Positions 1-11,200 of a DNA stretch of 64,000 nt are shown here, in pieces. Made by a program: the position numbers and the translations under genes. Position 1 is the stretch's first letter. Each line of letters starts with the position of its first letter. The DNA is taken from NCBI GenBank assembly GCA_015178975.1, contig WHVD01000002.1:310001-374000 (forward strand), read 5' to 3'. This stretch comes from Hysterangium stoloniferum. Taxonomy: Eukaryota > Basidiomycota > Agaricomycetes > Hysterangiales > Hysterangiaceae. A model generated the notes under the pieces. The model did not search any database, was not told the origin of the DNA, and saw only the letters and a program-made list of their open reading frames with translations.

Positions 1-1104
1 GTCTGACTCTATAAAATTGGTTGAGCTTGGCTTCAACTTATGTGTTGCATCTTCATATGAACTGGTAAGGTGCTCCAGTATTTCAAACAGAGCAGATAGT
101 ATGATAAAGACTAAAAAGACATCACTTAGCTCAGTCAGATGGAGGGCTGAAATGCTAAGAGTTGTAGGGTAAAGAGTTGCAGCTTGCCAACAATGTCTTA
201 GAGGGTATTAGAGAGGGAGTAAGGTGGCTGAAGACTGAATGGGGGTAATATAAGTTGATATTAGAGCTGAGGAATAGTTGCATACATGGTAGGAACTTTA
301 TATGAAGTATAATGGATGTTCAGAAGGCTGATCAGGAAGTGAACTGTGGTAACAGGTCAAAGGAATCACAGTAAGGAGTAAGGATCAAACTGGAACTACA
401 TGTGATGTAAGAAAAGTATTCTAAAGGGTGTGAGGTGGCAAATACATAATGCTTATACATAGAACAGGTGACAGGAAAGCATCAGGATGGAGATGGGATG
501 GGACAATGAAAAGGGAAAGCTATAGTGAACCAAGTGTTGGGGTGCCATGGGTGACACTGTGGTCAGGGACACTGATAGTGGGATGCTGGAGGGTGGAGAG
601 TGTAACACAAGGTTGTAGGAGGCTGAATGACTGGGATCCTAACGGGGTGATGGGAGGGGATCAGGACAGAGATGGGACAGAATGACAAAAGGGGAAAGCT
701 ATAGTAAACCAAGTGTCAGGGCACTGTAGGTGGCAAAAAAATTGACAAGTAGTTAATTAATATACAGTAAGTGCACATCATAGGCTGACAAAAGTCAGAG
801 TGCCTTGTAGAAGGTTTATAGGCCAATGGTGAAGTTAAATGACCTTCAAATTAAGGGTGGGGACAGCCACAGCAACACCCCCAAACCAGGTGGTGGAATG
901 ACTGCCTTTGACCTCCAGACACAATGCAGTCAAATGTGCCATTGTTGACCTCTTGAAATTATGGAGAAAATCAGATGCACTCAGATGACACCAATGGTAA
1001 TTGGCCCTATGACCTAGTATCACTGTGAACAGTGTCAGTCTGTGCAGGGAAACTTAGTTCTCTTTGTAATATAAATCAGAATGATAGGGTTCCACACTCA
1101 AATA
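1..1104. other. CpG-poor sequence without a recognisable gene
   Basis: I see no domain, splice-supported exon chain or RNA gene here. CG dinucleotides are scarce while TG and CA are common, which is the look of old methylated repeat DNA. A phrase of the type 'gggaaagctatagt' followed by 'aaccaagtgt' occurs twice (near 510 and 692), suggesting a decayed internal repeat. Confidence 0.5.
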
Positions 1105-1233
1105 GTGTTAGATTGAGTAATGCTAGCAGTGTTTCCCAGGGTCAGGTGGTGTAATGGTTAACACCCCTGCTATATATGCAGAAGCCCTGGGTTCAATCCC
1201 CAGTCTGGGTATTCATTTTCTATGCTTTTAACA
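1105..1233 (+). repeat. tRNA-derived SINE-like repeat, copy 1
   Basis: Positions about 1142-1211 resemble a tRNA: a box-A-like TGGTGTAATGGTTAACACC and a box-B-like GGTTCAATCCC with a T stem CTGGG/CCCAG. The anticodon arm is poor (loop TATATAT without T33) and no proper acceptor stem forms, so it is not a working tRNA. The same 5' leader (GTTAGATTG.GTAATGCTAGCA) and 3' tail (ATTCATTTTCTA) flank the copy at 60315-60460, so the repeat is longer than the tRNA part. That is the expected anatomy of a Pol III retroposon. Confidence 0.6.
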
Positions 1234-1854
1234 AATAGAGGTAGCATTAAGATGCCCAGAGACTGATAACTTCATCTAGTGGATTGAGAGTATACAGAGT
1301 TAAGGATTCCAGCTGGGACAAGATATGTGTGCCAATGTAGGATATTCCAGTGTTTACTGGAAACAAAGACAAAAGAGTAAACTCGTGGTTTAACCCTGAC
1401 TTCTGAGTTCTGCAAGTGTATCAACAGCCCTGAAAGGGCACACCATCTCCATGCTATAGGCCATAGAGCTGCGCAACCCAATGTCTTCAGGAATGGATAA
1501 TCATAATTTTCCAAGATGCCAACCTGAAGATAACATGAAGATATGTTCTAGATTAACCAGTGAAGATGGGGATGATATGATTAGCCTGGAGATATAGCAA
1601 GCTGGAAAGTGAATGATTTCCAATGGTGGCTCCGGTGTGTAGAAAGCCATCTGAAGCTGATATAATTTTCCACTTTGGAAAATCTGCCTAAAATTTAAAA
1701 TTTTGAACCAGTTCATCAGTTCAAAAAATTCTTAGGAAATTTGGCCAAGTATTAAAATTTTCAGAAGGTTTTCAAACTCCAAAAATCTTGGGGTAGCTTC
1801 AGTGTGGCACCTTTTTGCAGTCATAGGTATATTGAGCACATACCTGGAATATTA
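1234..1854. other. AT-rich, CpG-poor spacer
   Basis: No gene or known element recognised. The sequence is AT-rich with homopurine runs and runs directly into the start of the duplicated host unit at about 1855. Confidence 0.4.
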
Positions 1855-1912
1855 CCAGTCCTTTTGAATTATACCAGCATCAATTTTTACAGTAAATGTG
1901 TCTTGTCCTGAC

Positions 1913-2025
1913 TCTCTGTCATTTGCTTGTGAGTTTGGGTGAGCAAATAAGGTCTATTGCATTGCCACTGCTCTTTTGCATGACCAGAAATAAATTGGGC
2001 CATGCTCAAGCCAGTGGAAGTGAAA
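1913..2025 (-). repeat. Ngaro split direct repeat B2 (element 3' end)
   Basis: Second copy of the B repeat, forming the outer 3' end of the element on the minus strand. The flank to its left (AGTAAATGTGTC..) matches unit B at about 18383, so this edge is the element boundary. Confidence 0.8.
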
Positions 2026-2044
2026 TACATGCAGCATAACTAGG

Positions 2045-2286
2045 GTAAGAGGAAGGGTGGGTGCGAAAATATAAACAGAACTCAAAGTCTTTGAAGACTA
2101 TCAAATGCAGAATTGAGACGAGATGAGATGCGAGAAAGGAGAAATGAGTACCTATTGAGTGTGGAATTGAGACAAGATGAGATGGGGAGTATGGAACATG
2201 GAATGGCATAATGAGTGATCAAGCATTGTTGTCTATATCACGTGCCTCCTGCAGAGAATGTGGGCAAAATACTTTTGTCCAAATCA
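2045..2286 (-). repeat. Ngaro split direct repeat A2
   Basis: Downstream copy of the A repeat, shorter than A1 by about 70 bp. Most CpG sites of A1 read TG or CA here. It abuts B1 directly and is followed on the other side by B2, giving the B1-A2-B2 tail of a split-direct-repeat element. Confidence 0.85.
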
Positions 2287-2390
2287 TCTCTGTCATTTGT
2301 TCATGAGTTTTGGTGAGCAAATAAGGTCTATTGCATCGCCACCACTCTTTTGTGTGACCAGAAATAAATCGGGCCTTGCTCAAGCCAAGG
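2287..2390 (-). repeat. Ngaro split direct repeat B1
   Basis: About 104 bp beginning TCTCTGTCATTTG and ending near CTCAAGCCAAGGA. It is repeated as B2 at 1913-2025 and lies between the recombinase region and A2. Confidence 0.8.
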
Positions 2391-2911
2391 AATCAAGTGA
2401 GATGGAGGTCCAGTGGGCTGATAGGTTGAGTGCTGGGAATGGCCCAATGAAGTTTAGCAGAAAGATTGAGAACATATGTGCAGGAAGACTCAATGTAAAA
2501 CCTATAGGCATCGCTGCACCAGCGGCCCATTAACTGGATTCCATAGTCTGTGAAACCAGCCTTAGCAGCTGAGGAAGCTGCACCATGACAGAAAGAATGA
2601 CTTGCAAAGGAGGAGGGATTAAAACCAGCAGTGTGGAGGAGTGACTTGAGGAATGCCACAAAGAAAGAATACTGAAGGGGGGACCCATCACTGTTGCAAA
2701 ATAGCGGTGAGTTGGGAGGGCACAGATCTGCAGTGAACAGGTATTTGAGGGCCCACATGGCACAAGTACTGGCAGTGACGGCAGCAATGTAGATGGTGAC
2801 ACCTTTACAAAAGGGGTCTGTTTTTTTGAAGCAGGAAAGGTAATTGTAAGGTGAGATGGGTTCTCGAAATCAGGCAAGAATGCAATGGAGCTCCTTATGA
2901 GGTGGGCAGAA

Positions 2912-3631
2912 TGTTAAGAACTGGAAACTGACTAATGTCGGTGGCCGACAAGGACCGATCGGAAGGACTTGGCTTCAGCTTATGGGCTGCGCCCTCGCAA
3001 ATATCCGCAGGATGTCCTTAAATTTCGGGCGGGCGAAGACTAGTCCTAGTGAGTACCTTTCGGCGTGATACCGATCGGAATCGAAGGACGAGTCGAGCGT
3101 CGGGCCAAGGGGTCGGGGCCGGGAGTGGGCGAGCGCACGCGAAGGCGGATGGGGGAAGTCTTAGTATGAGACTGATACAGGTGTATGAGGGTATTCTGAG
3201 TCGATATTCTGATTGTCCAGTAACTACAATTACAGCGGGTTCATATACAAGTAACAGGCGTCTGGAAAATACTAATGGGGAGAAGGGCGGAACACGGTAT
3301 TAACAATAAGCTTGACTAGGAACGGGAAGTTTATGATTAGTTCGGAGGCCGATGATAACCGAGAGCGGAATTACGATAAAAGGAAATGGTTCGAGAACTA
3401 CAAATATAGATAGACATATGCGAAACATAAGATTGAACGGATCAATATAATAAAGGGGACGTATCAAAGTTTGACCAGACAATACGAGTTATTTGACATG
3501 GGCGTAAATGGAGTTTGATCTTCGCGAAACATTCGTCAGCTTCGGGGCCGATGGTTTCCGAGGGGACGACTTGAAACGTTGACAAGTGGCGATAACCTCG
3601 GGGCCGATAGGGTTGCGACACGGTCGTAACA
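2912..3631. mobile_element. Solo LTR, family S, copy 1
   Basis: A 720-bp sequence starting TGTTAAGAAC and ending GTCGTAACA, flanked by a perfect 5-bp target duplication CAGAA (2907-2911 and 3632-3636). It has no internal coding region, so it is a solo LTR left by recombination. It lies inside the recombinase region of the Ngaro-like element. It is full of CpG sites, unlike the sequence around it, so it arrived late. Related copies are at 30294-31229 and 61294-62051. Confidence 0.9.
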
Positions 3632-5742
3632 CAGAAGGATCAAATGCTTTGAATTTGTTGCCCTTCACTGTAAATCCACTGCAGCGTAAGAATCCCACAA
3701 AGGCCAGCTTAATCGTGGTATCAATCACAGCAGCATGGATTGATGAAGTTGGGAAGGAGAAGAGGATGAGGTGGTGGAGAATGGGAAGTGTTATTGGTGT
3801 GACAGGGTGGCGTGCACATTCACCAAAATAACACTTGATGCCCCTGATTACCCACTGTGTGAGGGGAGCTTCAATGGCTTCAAAGGGGAGGTCTGCATCA
3901 ACATGCAAGGATTTAACGTCCCCAAGATAGGACTTGATAATTGATGACCTGAGTCGTCGTGAGAGCCCGAGATGAGTGACCCACTCAATGATGGCTGTTT
4001 TGCTTTCAGGGAGGAAGGAGTGATTGGGATTGAGGAGATGAGGTTGGAGGGTAAGGAAGTCAATGAAAGACTTTTGGCCAGTACTGTATGTTTTCTGAGT
4101 GCTGTTGGTGAGGCCATGCCAGAGGAAAAAGGCAACTGGTGGGGAGGGGTGAGCATTTGTCTGATACCAATGAGGAGGGGGTCATTTGAGCAATTCTGTT
4201 TATGCAAAGAGGGGCAAAGAGTAAATAAGCATGCATACTGAAATCGAGAGGCAGAGTCAGCAAGAGCATTTGACTCAGAAGAAAGCCAAACGGAAGAAAA
4301 TGGAAATCTTAGAAATGATGCTAGCATGACAATATCATGAACAACAGACATGGTGAAATGAGCTCTGGTAGTCTCTTTCAACAGTGAAGCAACAACTGCT
4401 GAATTATCAATGTGAGCCAGACCAGCAAGATCCCCATCATGTAATAGCCTGCAGAATGGCATAAATTTCCTTGAACTGGATATCACGGTTGTGAAACCAA
4501 CATGGCACCCAGGTGGAAAACCAGTGGTTGCCAAAGATACCACCAATACCCTTGCTGCCGCTTGCATTGGTGTAAATGTGCAGGGTTGGGATGGAGGGCT
4601 GGATGATGGTGACCCCATTCCAGGCATGGGAGAAGGTATGCCACCATTGGAGATCTGCACAAGCATAGGTGGGAATATGGTGATGCGAAAAGGGGGAAGT
4701 AAATGTCATGGAGAAGTCAATAAAATGCTGAATGAAAGCCCGAGCATGGGGAATAACTTGAACTGAGAATTGGAGAAATCCAATAATCTCCTGGATTTGC
4801 CTTAAGGTAAAAAAGTTGGTGTGTGAAGTGCAGTATCGAGTAGTTGGTGCAGAAAGGTCAGCTTATCTACTGGCAAATGAGCCTCCATGGCAATGGAATC
4901 AATTTCCAAACCAAGATACTTGAGCTGTGTACATGGCCAAATGGTTTTTTCGTGTTGGAATGAGAGGCCAAGCTGGTGACCAAGAGCTTGGCACCAATCA
5001 ATGGCAGCATTAGCAAGATGTAGTGATGTTCCTAGCCTGAAGATGGGCAGGAAATTGTCCAGGTAATGGCAGAGAGCAGCTGGAATGTGGCGCACAATAA
5101 TCCAGTGTAGTGCTTCTGCAAAAAGGTTAAAGATATAGGGGGCCAAACACAGGCCAAAAATGAGCACTATTGCATGATAGAAGTTAGATGCCCAGTGAAA
5201 GCCAAGGAGAGGCCACTGGGATGGAGCCACTGGAATGTGATGAAATACTTCTTTCAGATCAAGTTTCGCCATTAAGGTGCCAGGGCCAAACTGCTGAACA
5301 ATTTGAAGTGCAGTTTCAAATGACTCATAAGTTATGGATGCTTCAGAATCAGGAATGCCATTGTTCACAGACAATGAGGCTGGCCAAGATAAATGATTGA
5401 TAAGCCATAATTTGGAGCTTCATTTATGTGTAGCAATGCCTAGAGGAGAGCAGTGAAAGTTTGGCAATGGAGGGGTGGGGAACAGTCCCACAGCATGCGA
5501 ATTCAATAATAGTTTGTGGATGGCAGATGAAACTTCTTGTGGATGCTGAGAAGCAGATACTAAATTTTTACAATGTTGTTCATGATCACTGCCTTGGAAG
5601 CCAATTACTGCACCATGTTTTATTATGTGAAGTGTAAGACTTGTATCTGCTGCAGGTGCAGACAGACACTAGAATGAGTGATGGGGAATAAAACCACTAC
5701 TGTATTGAAATCCACATGTACATAATATATACTAATGGAGAA

Positions 5743-5838
5743 CAATAGGATGTAAGCACAATAGGATGTGGACTACAATAGGATGTGGACTACAATAGGA
5801 TGTGGACTACAATAGGATGTGGACTACAATGGAGTGGG
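5743..5838. repeat. 18-bp minisatellite
   Basis: The unit ACAATAGGATGTGGACTA is repeated four times in tandem between about 5759 and 5832, with degenerate half-copies on either side. It lies inside the Ngaro-like element, between the Gag-like and reverse-transcriptase parts. Confidence 0.9.
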
Positions 5839-7402
5839 TAACAATGGAGACTCAATATTACCAAATCACAGTGTAGGGAGTCTCACTCCCTTACAGAAGT
5901 AATGACATGACAAAGGTATGATCTGGGTAATCACGCAGATGGAATTCCCATGCAGTAAAGTTTAAAGGGGATGACACAATGGGGAGCTGATGGGTTGATG
6001 GAGGAACAATATTGCAATGTAGGTTGGAGTTTGGCCGAAGAGGAGGAGGGGGACCAGGAGGAAAAAGATTGGAGAAGGGGAGGGGAGGCAGGGATGAGTG
6101 AACAGTAGATGGAAGAGCCAGATATATGCTGTGGGGGCTACAGTGGGGAGACAGCAAAGACAAGTCCCGCACTGAGCCACACCCCTAAGTTGATTTTTTG
6201 ACAGTGCAAGAAGCCGCATCATGGTCGCTGCTATCACAAAGCCTGCATTTGTGCGCACGATTGCACTTATCCCACATGCATTTACAGTAGTTGAAATCCA
6301 GGCAAGGCCAAGTTTTGGAGGAATCATTCCCAGCACGAGCTGTGGAAGCTTTATTTGGGCGAATATGGGGGTGGCCAACCAGGTATTGCCCCTGAAGATA
6401 TGAATCCAACTCTCCCCAATGAGAGTAATCACCCCTTGCCATCTCAGCTAAACGCTTAGAATGGAATGCAAAATGATAGTAAGGCAGTCCAATCATACTC
6501 CCAATACCATGAACAAAGCAAAGCAAGATAACTGGAAGCTCCAAGAATGAAAGTCGTGATAGAAGGAGAGGTGGGACCTGCCAGCACATGGGCTTGGAGG
6601 ACGCTGAGGTAACGTGACAGGGGGAAGTAGAATGACTCGAAGTTTGGAAAATCCTTCCTTGATGCCCTTTCTGCCTGCACATAGACACCATCCTGAAATT
6701 CATAAGAAGGCTTTGGTGGTTTGGTATGTATGTGGGTGTCCAGTTTGGCCAGTTGGGTAGGCCGGAAAGAATGGCGGATAATAGCCAGCAGCATCGTTTC
6801 TTCGATATCGGGGAAAAGGGAGATCAGGGAAGAAGACGCACTGGAATCAGAATTGCCAGGGGGAGGCAAGAAACCTGCCGCCGATGATGGCTGAGATGGA
6901 CACTGGAAAGCGAAGGGGGCATGGGGTAGAGGAGGTTGGGGAGGGCCAGTGCTGGAAAGAGAGGGAACCTGATGGTGGGGGACAGAGGGGGGATGGTGTT
7001 GTTGCTGAAGAGCAGCGATTTGGGAAGACATGTTTAGGAGGATGGTGCAAAGAACTGAGTTCGTCAGTGCCGGTTGTGCAGTGGCTACGCTAGGTGGCAG
7101 TGCTGGAGGCTGTGCTTGATTCTCGTCAGGAGTAGTTTCCGAGGGAAGGCATTGATCCGGGCCAGACCCAGAGGGAATGGTTGTAGACATAGCGAAATGT
7201 AAACTGAGGTTGAAAAGAAAATCAGAAAAATCGGAGTCGGCGAACGGATCCGGCTCTGTGGCAGATGTGCTAGGCAAGGGTCGAGGACGAAGGGTACGAG
7301 TGGCTGGAGGTACAGTAAGTTTCCGCTTGCTCTTGGGCTTCGAATTTGATGGAGGAAGGACGTTGGGCGGTTTAGGAGTGGCAAGTTGTTTCCTTCCGAA
7401 CA

Positions 7403-7713
7403 TGCACTAAAGGAAGACCTGCGAAAATATAAACAGAACTCGAAGTCTTTGAAGACTATCGAGTGCGGAATTGAGACGAGACGAGATGCGAGAAAGGAGA
7501 AGCGCGTACCTATCGAGTGCGGAATTGAGACGAGGCGAGATGGGGAGGATGGAACATGGAATGCAGGATATATAGGATAGAGAACAAAGAAAGAGAAACA
7601 AAGATAAGGGGGAACAATAGAACAATGAGTGGCGTAACGAGTGATCGAGCATTGTTGTCTATATCACGTGCCTCCTTCAGAGAACGTGGACAAAATACTT
7701 TTGTCCAAATCAT
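7403..7713 (-). repeat. Ngaro split direct repeat A1
   Basis: Upstream terminal repeat of the Ngaro-like element, matching 2045-2286 in the same orientation. It contains an internal direct repeat of about 30 bp (TATCGAGTGCGGAATTGAGA.. seen twice). It is rich in CpG, unlike its partner A2. It also matches 23061-23262 in reverse orientation. Confidence 0.85.
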
Positions 7714-7879
7714 GTGTCGGAGGCTGGTTTTTGACATAGGGAACTAGGTTTCTTTCTTCGCAGGGGAAAAGGACTAGCATATGCTGTTGTGGCCATTCTC
7801 GGAGGTCCGTCGGAAGGTACTAATAGCGCTAAGTGATTTTTTCATTGAATTTTGATTTCTGAAGCACTAATGAAGCACC

Positions 7880-8193
7880 TGTTGGAATATTAGCGCGACG
7901 CGTCTGTGTGTTACATGACGGTGTTTAGGTCCACTACGGTCCACAACTGCCGGATGGGTATGCGGTGTCAAAAGTTCTATATATGCTATACTTCTGAGTT
8001 AGAAAAGTTTTCCTCAGTCTTTCGTTTACTTTATACGAGACTGAGGTTAGTAGATATTCTAGAATTAATGCTTCATAACTGATACTGATTTCTTATTAGT
8101 ATATTGTTATAGGTTAGCAATTATAGAATACAGTCTTTCATTTACTTTATACGAGACTGAGTATATTGTTATAGATTACTTCGTATCTCAACA
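7880..8193 (+). repeat. copia 5' LTR
   Basis: 314 bp, TG..CA ends. It contains two copies of a stem-loop motif (CTCAGTCTTTCGT.. pairing with ACGAGACTGAG) at 8013-8045 and 8131-8161. The transcription start is probably inside the LTR. Confidence 0.95.
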
Positions 8194-8208
8194 GGTTATA
8201 GGGCCCCC
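8194..8208 (+). other. copia primer binding site, internal tRNA-iMet type
   Basis: Directly after the 5' LTR comes GGTTATAGGGCCCCC. It is complementary, apart from one extra A, to the anticodon arm (GGGGCCCATAACC) of the initiator tRNA-Met genes in this same window. Drosophila copia is known to prime from a cleaved 5' half of tRNA-iMet paired at just this internal position, not from the tRNA 3' end. Confidence 0.8.
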
Positions 8209-8233
8209 GTAGCACACTCACTGCAAATTCGAC

Positions 8234-11200
8234 ATGTCAAATTCCCAAAGTACCAACTCCATTGAGAAGGCCTCTTCTCGTCTTTACGACATCCCATATC
8301 TAGATGACACCGGATCAAATTTCCAGTCATGGAAATATCGCACTCAAACAGTTCTCGAAGTTCGTGGATTGTCGAAAGCTCTCGAAGGCACTGAAACAGA
8401 TCAGTCAAAAATCCGGGAAGCTAGAGCCCAGATTGTACTGACCTTGAAAGATGAACCTTTAAACGGAATCATCGGCCTCGAGTCTGCTAAGGAGGTGTGG
8501 GAGAAGTTATGTGCTCGATATGAAGGAAAAGGGACACAAAAAGTAGCTTACCTCATTGGTGAACTATTCCGAAGTAGCCTTGTGGACTCAGAAGCACTCG
8601 AACCACAGATGAATAAAATGCGGACTACTGCCAGATCACTCAGAGCACTTGGAAACGAGATAAAAGACAACCTTATTGCCATGAGCTCACACCGTGAATG
8701 GTTTGCCACTTACCGAAAACTTGAAGAACCCATAAAAGTCTGGTTGGGTGATAACAGCTACATACTCGCTGTAGGAGAAGGCTCAGTAAAACTCGAACTA
8801 TCAATTGGGAAACAGAAAATCACCGGCATTGTACAACAAGTCCTACATGTACCAGAATTGCATGGAAATCTTCTATCTGTGTCCAATCTCACACGAAATG
8901 GACTTCAGGTTGCTTTTGAAGCGAATCAAATGTGTCGCATCTATAACGAGCAAAATCAGCTTGTTGGAGAGGCACACCTGGAAGGAAACATATACATTCT
9001 TCATGCCGACGTCGTGCTATCTGAACAAATCCACATCAGTAGGATTATCCCAGGAAGTGAAATAAAATCACAAGCACTTACTGCAGTTGTTAAGGAGTCG
9101 AAGGGTGACATAAAATTGTGGCATCGCCGCCTAGGTCACATTAGTGCCAAATCCGTCCTCAAAATGGTTCGAAAAGGGATGGTCAAAGGAATGTCAATTG
9201 TAAAAGGCAAAACAATTGATAACTCACCTTGTGAACCATGTCTCCATGGAAAGCAAACTCGCAAACCCATTCCGAAGTCCACTGAAAATCGAGAAACAAC
9301 CATTCTTGCACGAATACATTCAGATATTTGTGGAAAAATGCCAACAAGATCACGCACCGGATATGAATACTTCATCACATTTATTGACGATGCGAGCCGA
9401 ATGCTTGACCTCACATTTCTGAAGGAAAAGTCCGAAGCGCTTGAAAAGTTCGCCGCATTTGTAGAAAGGGTCGAAGTCGAGACTGGAATGCGAGTTACAA
9501 AACTGAGGTCAGATGGTGGTGGCGAATACATCTCCAAGAAGTTTGAGGCATACCTTACTTCAAAGGGCATCAAGCATGAGAAGACAAATGCATATACACC
9601 ACAAGAAAATGGCGTCTCCGAAAGGATGAACCGCACTCTTGTGGGAAGTGCACTGTCAATGCTTAAAGATGCCGGGTTGCCCAATTCTTACTGGTCGGAT
9701 GCTGTTGAATATGCTGGACAAATACACAATGTGGTTCCAACACGAGCCTTATCAGATTCAACTCCATATGAAGCCTGGTCTGGAAACTTACCAGATATTA
9801 GTCGTTTTCGGATTTTTGGCTGCACTGCATATGTGCTAATCCCGGAAAACAAACGACGAAAGCTAGATGGGAAGACCATTAAATGCATATTCATCGGTTA
9901 TGCAAGGGACAAGAAGGCTTACCGTTGTATCGACCGAAGCACTGGTCAGGTGTATGAAAGTCACGATGTCGTATTTGTTGAAGACATGGCCAGAACACCT
10001 GAGAGAGTTGTCATTGAGGTAACCCCAAGCTCAAACGACACAGGAACTGCTCGAGCAATCACCCCAGTTGAATCTATCGAAAATAACAGTGACGTACCAG
10101 ACTTAATGGAAGTTGAAGATTCAGATGACGAAGGAGACAATGAACTACACGATAGTTACTTCAATGAGTCAGATGGTGATCAAGAGGAAAATAGCAGCTC
10201 ACATACCTCGGAACCCATGCAGTCCTCAACAGTGTCAGAAACCTCACAATCAACATCCCTACCTGTGGCAAATGAAAACTCTCGACCAGTCCGCACCCGA
10301 AAAGCTCCAATACGAGATGATGACAATCGTTATTTTGTTACTTCGTATGGACCTAAGAATCAAGAGTCAGTGAGCGAAACTCAAGTGAATGTGGTCCAAT
10401 CAATCATAAATGAACCAGAGACTTACGAAGAAGCAATGTCTCGACCTGATGCACCTCAATGGAAAGCCGCCTGTGCAGAAGAACTTCTATCATTTGTCAA
10501 AACAGAGTTATATGATGAGGTTGAAAGACCCAAAGGCCGCCGTGTTGTGGATTGTAAATGGGTTTTTCGACTAAAACGTGGACCAAATGGTGAAATACTT
10601 CGATACAAAGCCAGGCTGGTTGCAAAAGGGTTCACTCAAGTTGAAGGGATCGACTATAATGAAACCTTCGCACCAGTAGTCAAATTTACATCCATTCAAA
10701 CCCTCCTAGCTTTGGCAGCTGAACTTGATCTAGAATTGCACCAGATGGATGTCAAAACAGCTTTTCTCAATGGGAACCTCGAGGAAGAAATATTCATGCA
10801 CTTACCTCCTGGATTTCGCAAGCCAAATACAGTTTGGAGGCTGAAAAAGGGCTTATATGGGTTAAAACAAGCTAGTCGAGAATGGTACAAAAAACTACGT
10901 ACCGAATTTGAGGCACTGGGTTTCATTCGTTGCCATTCAGACCATGGGATTTTCATCAAACGTGATCATGACATCCTTGTGATCATTGCTGTATACGTTG
11001 ATGACCTATTGCTGCTGTCAAATTCAATGAGCGCAGTTGAAAAGGTCAAGGAAGATCTCAAACGGAGGTTTGAAATGACTGACCTAGGTGAAGTACGTTG
11101 GATCCTGGGAATGGAAATAACCCGAGATCGCAAAGTCCACACACTCTCTGTCTCTCAGCGCCGTTATGTGCTTGATATCCTCGAGCGGTTCGGAATGTCG

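Larger units (their letters stand above)
1913..7713 (-). mobile_element. Ngaro-like tyrosine-recombinase retrotransposon (fossil)
   Basis: On the minus strand the order is: terminal repeat A1, Gag-like ORF with a proline-rich N-terminus and Cys/His zinc-binding segment (about 6200-7400), reverse transcriptase and RNase H (about 4250-5370), tyrosine recombinase (about 2450-4000), then repeats B1, A2 and B2. The A1..B1-A2-B2 split direct repeats are diagnostic of Ngaro/PAT-type elements, as opposed to DIRS1 elements with inverted ends or LTR elements. I see no methyltransferase domain, which favours Ngaro. No target-site duplication is seen, as expected for recombinase integration, and unit B shows the empty site. 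The element is broken, with several interruptions including one solo LTR inserted in the recombinase region, and much of it is CpG-depleted. Confidence 0.85.

Noticed and set aside
449-685. Small plus-strand gene near the window start
   Set aside because: The frame lies in CpG-poor repetitive DNA, has no domain and includes a repeated noncoding phrase.
1142-1211. Functional tRNA gene
   Set aside because: Boxes A and B are present, but the anticodon loop lacks T33, the anticodon stem is mismatched and no acceptor stem forms; it fits a SINE head better.
5743-5838. CRISPR-like array
   Set aside because: The 18-bp units are directly head to tail without spacers, in a eukaryotic retroelement; it is a minisatellite.
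1913-7713. DIRS1 or gypsy element
   Set aside because: The terminal repeats are split direct repeats, not inverted repeats or LTRs, and a tyrosine recombinase replaces the integrase.
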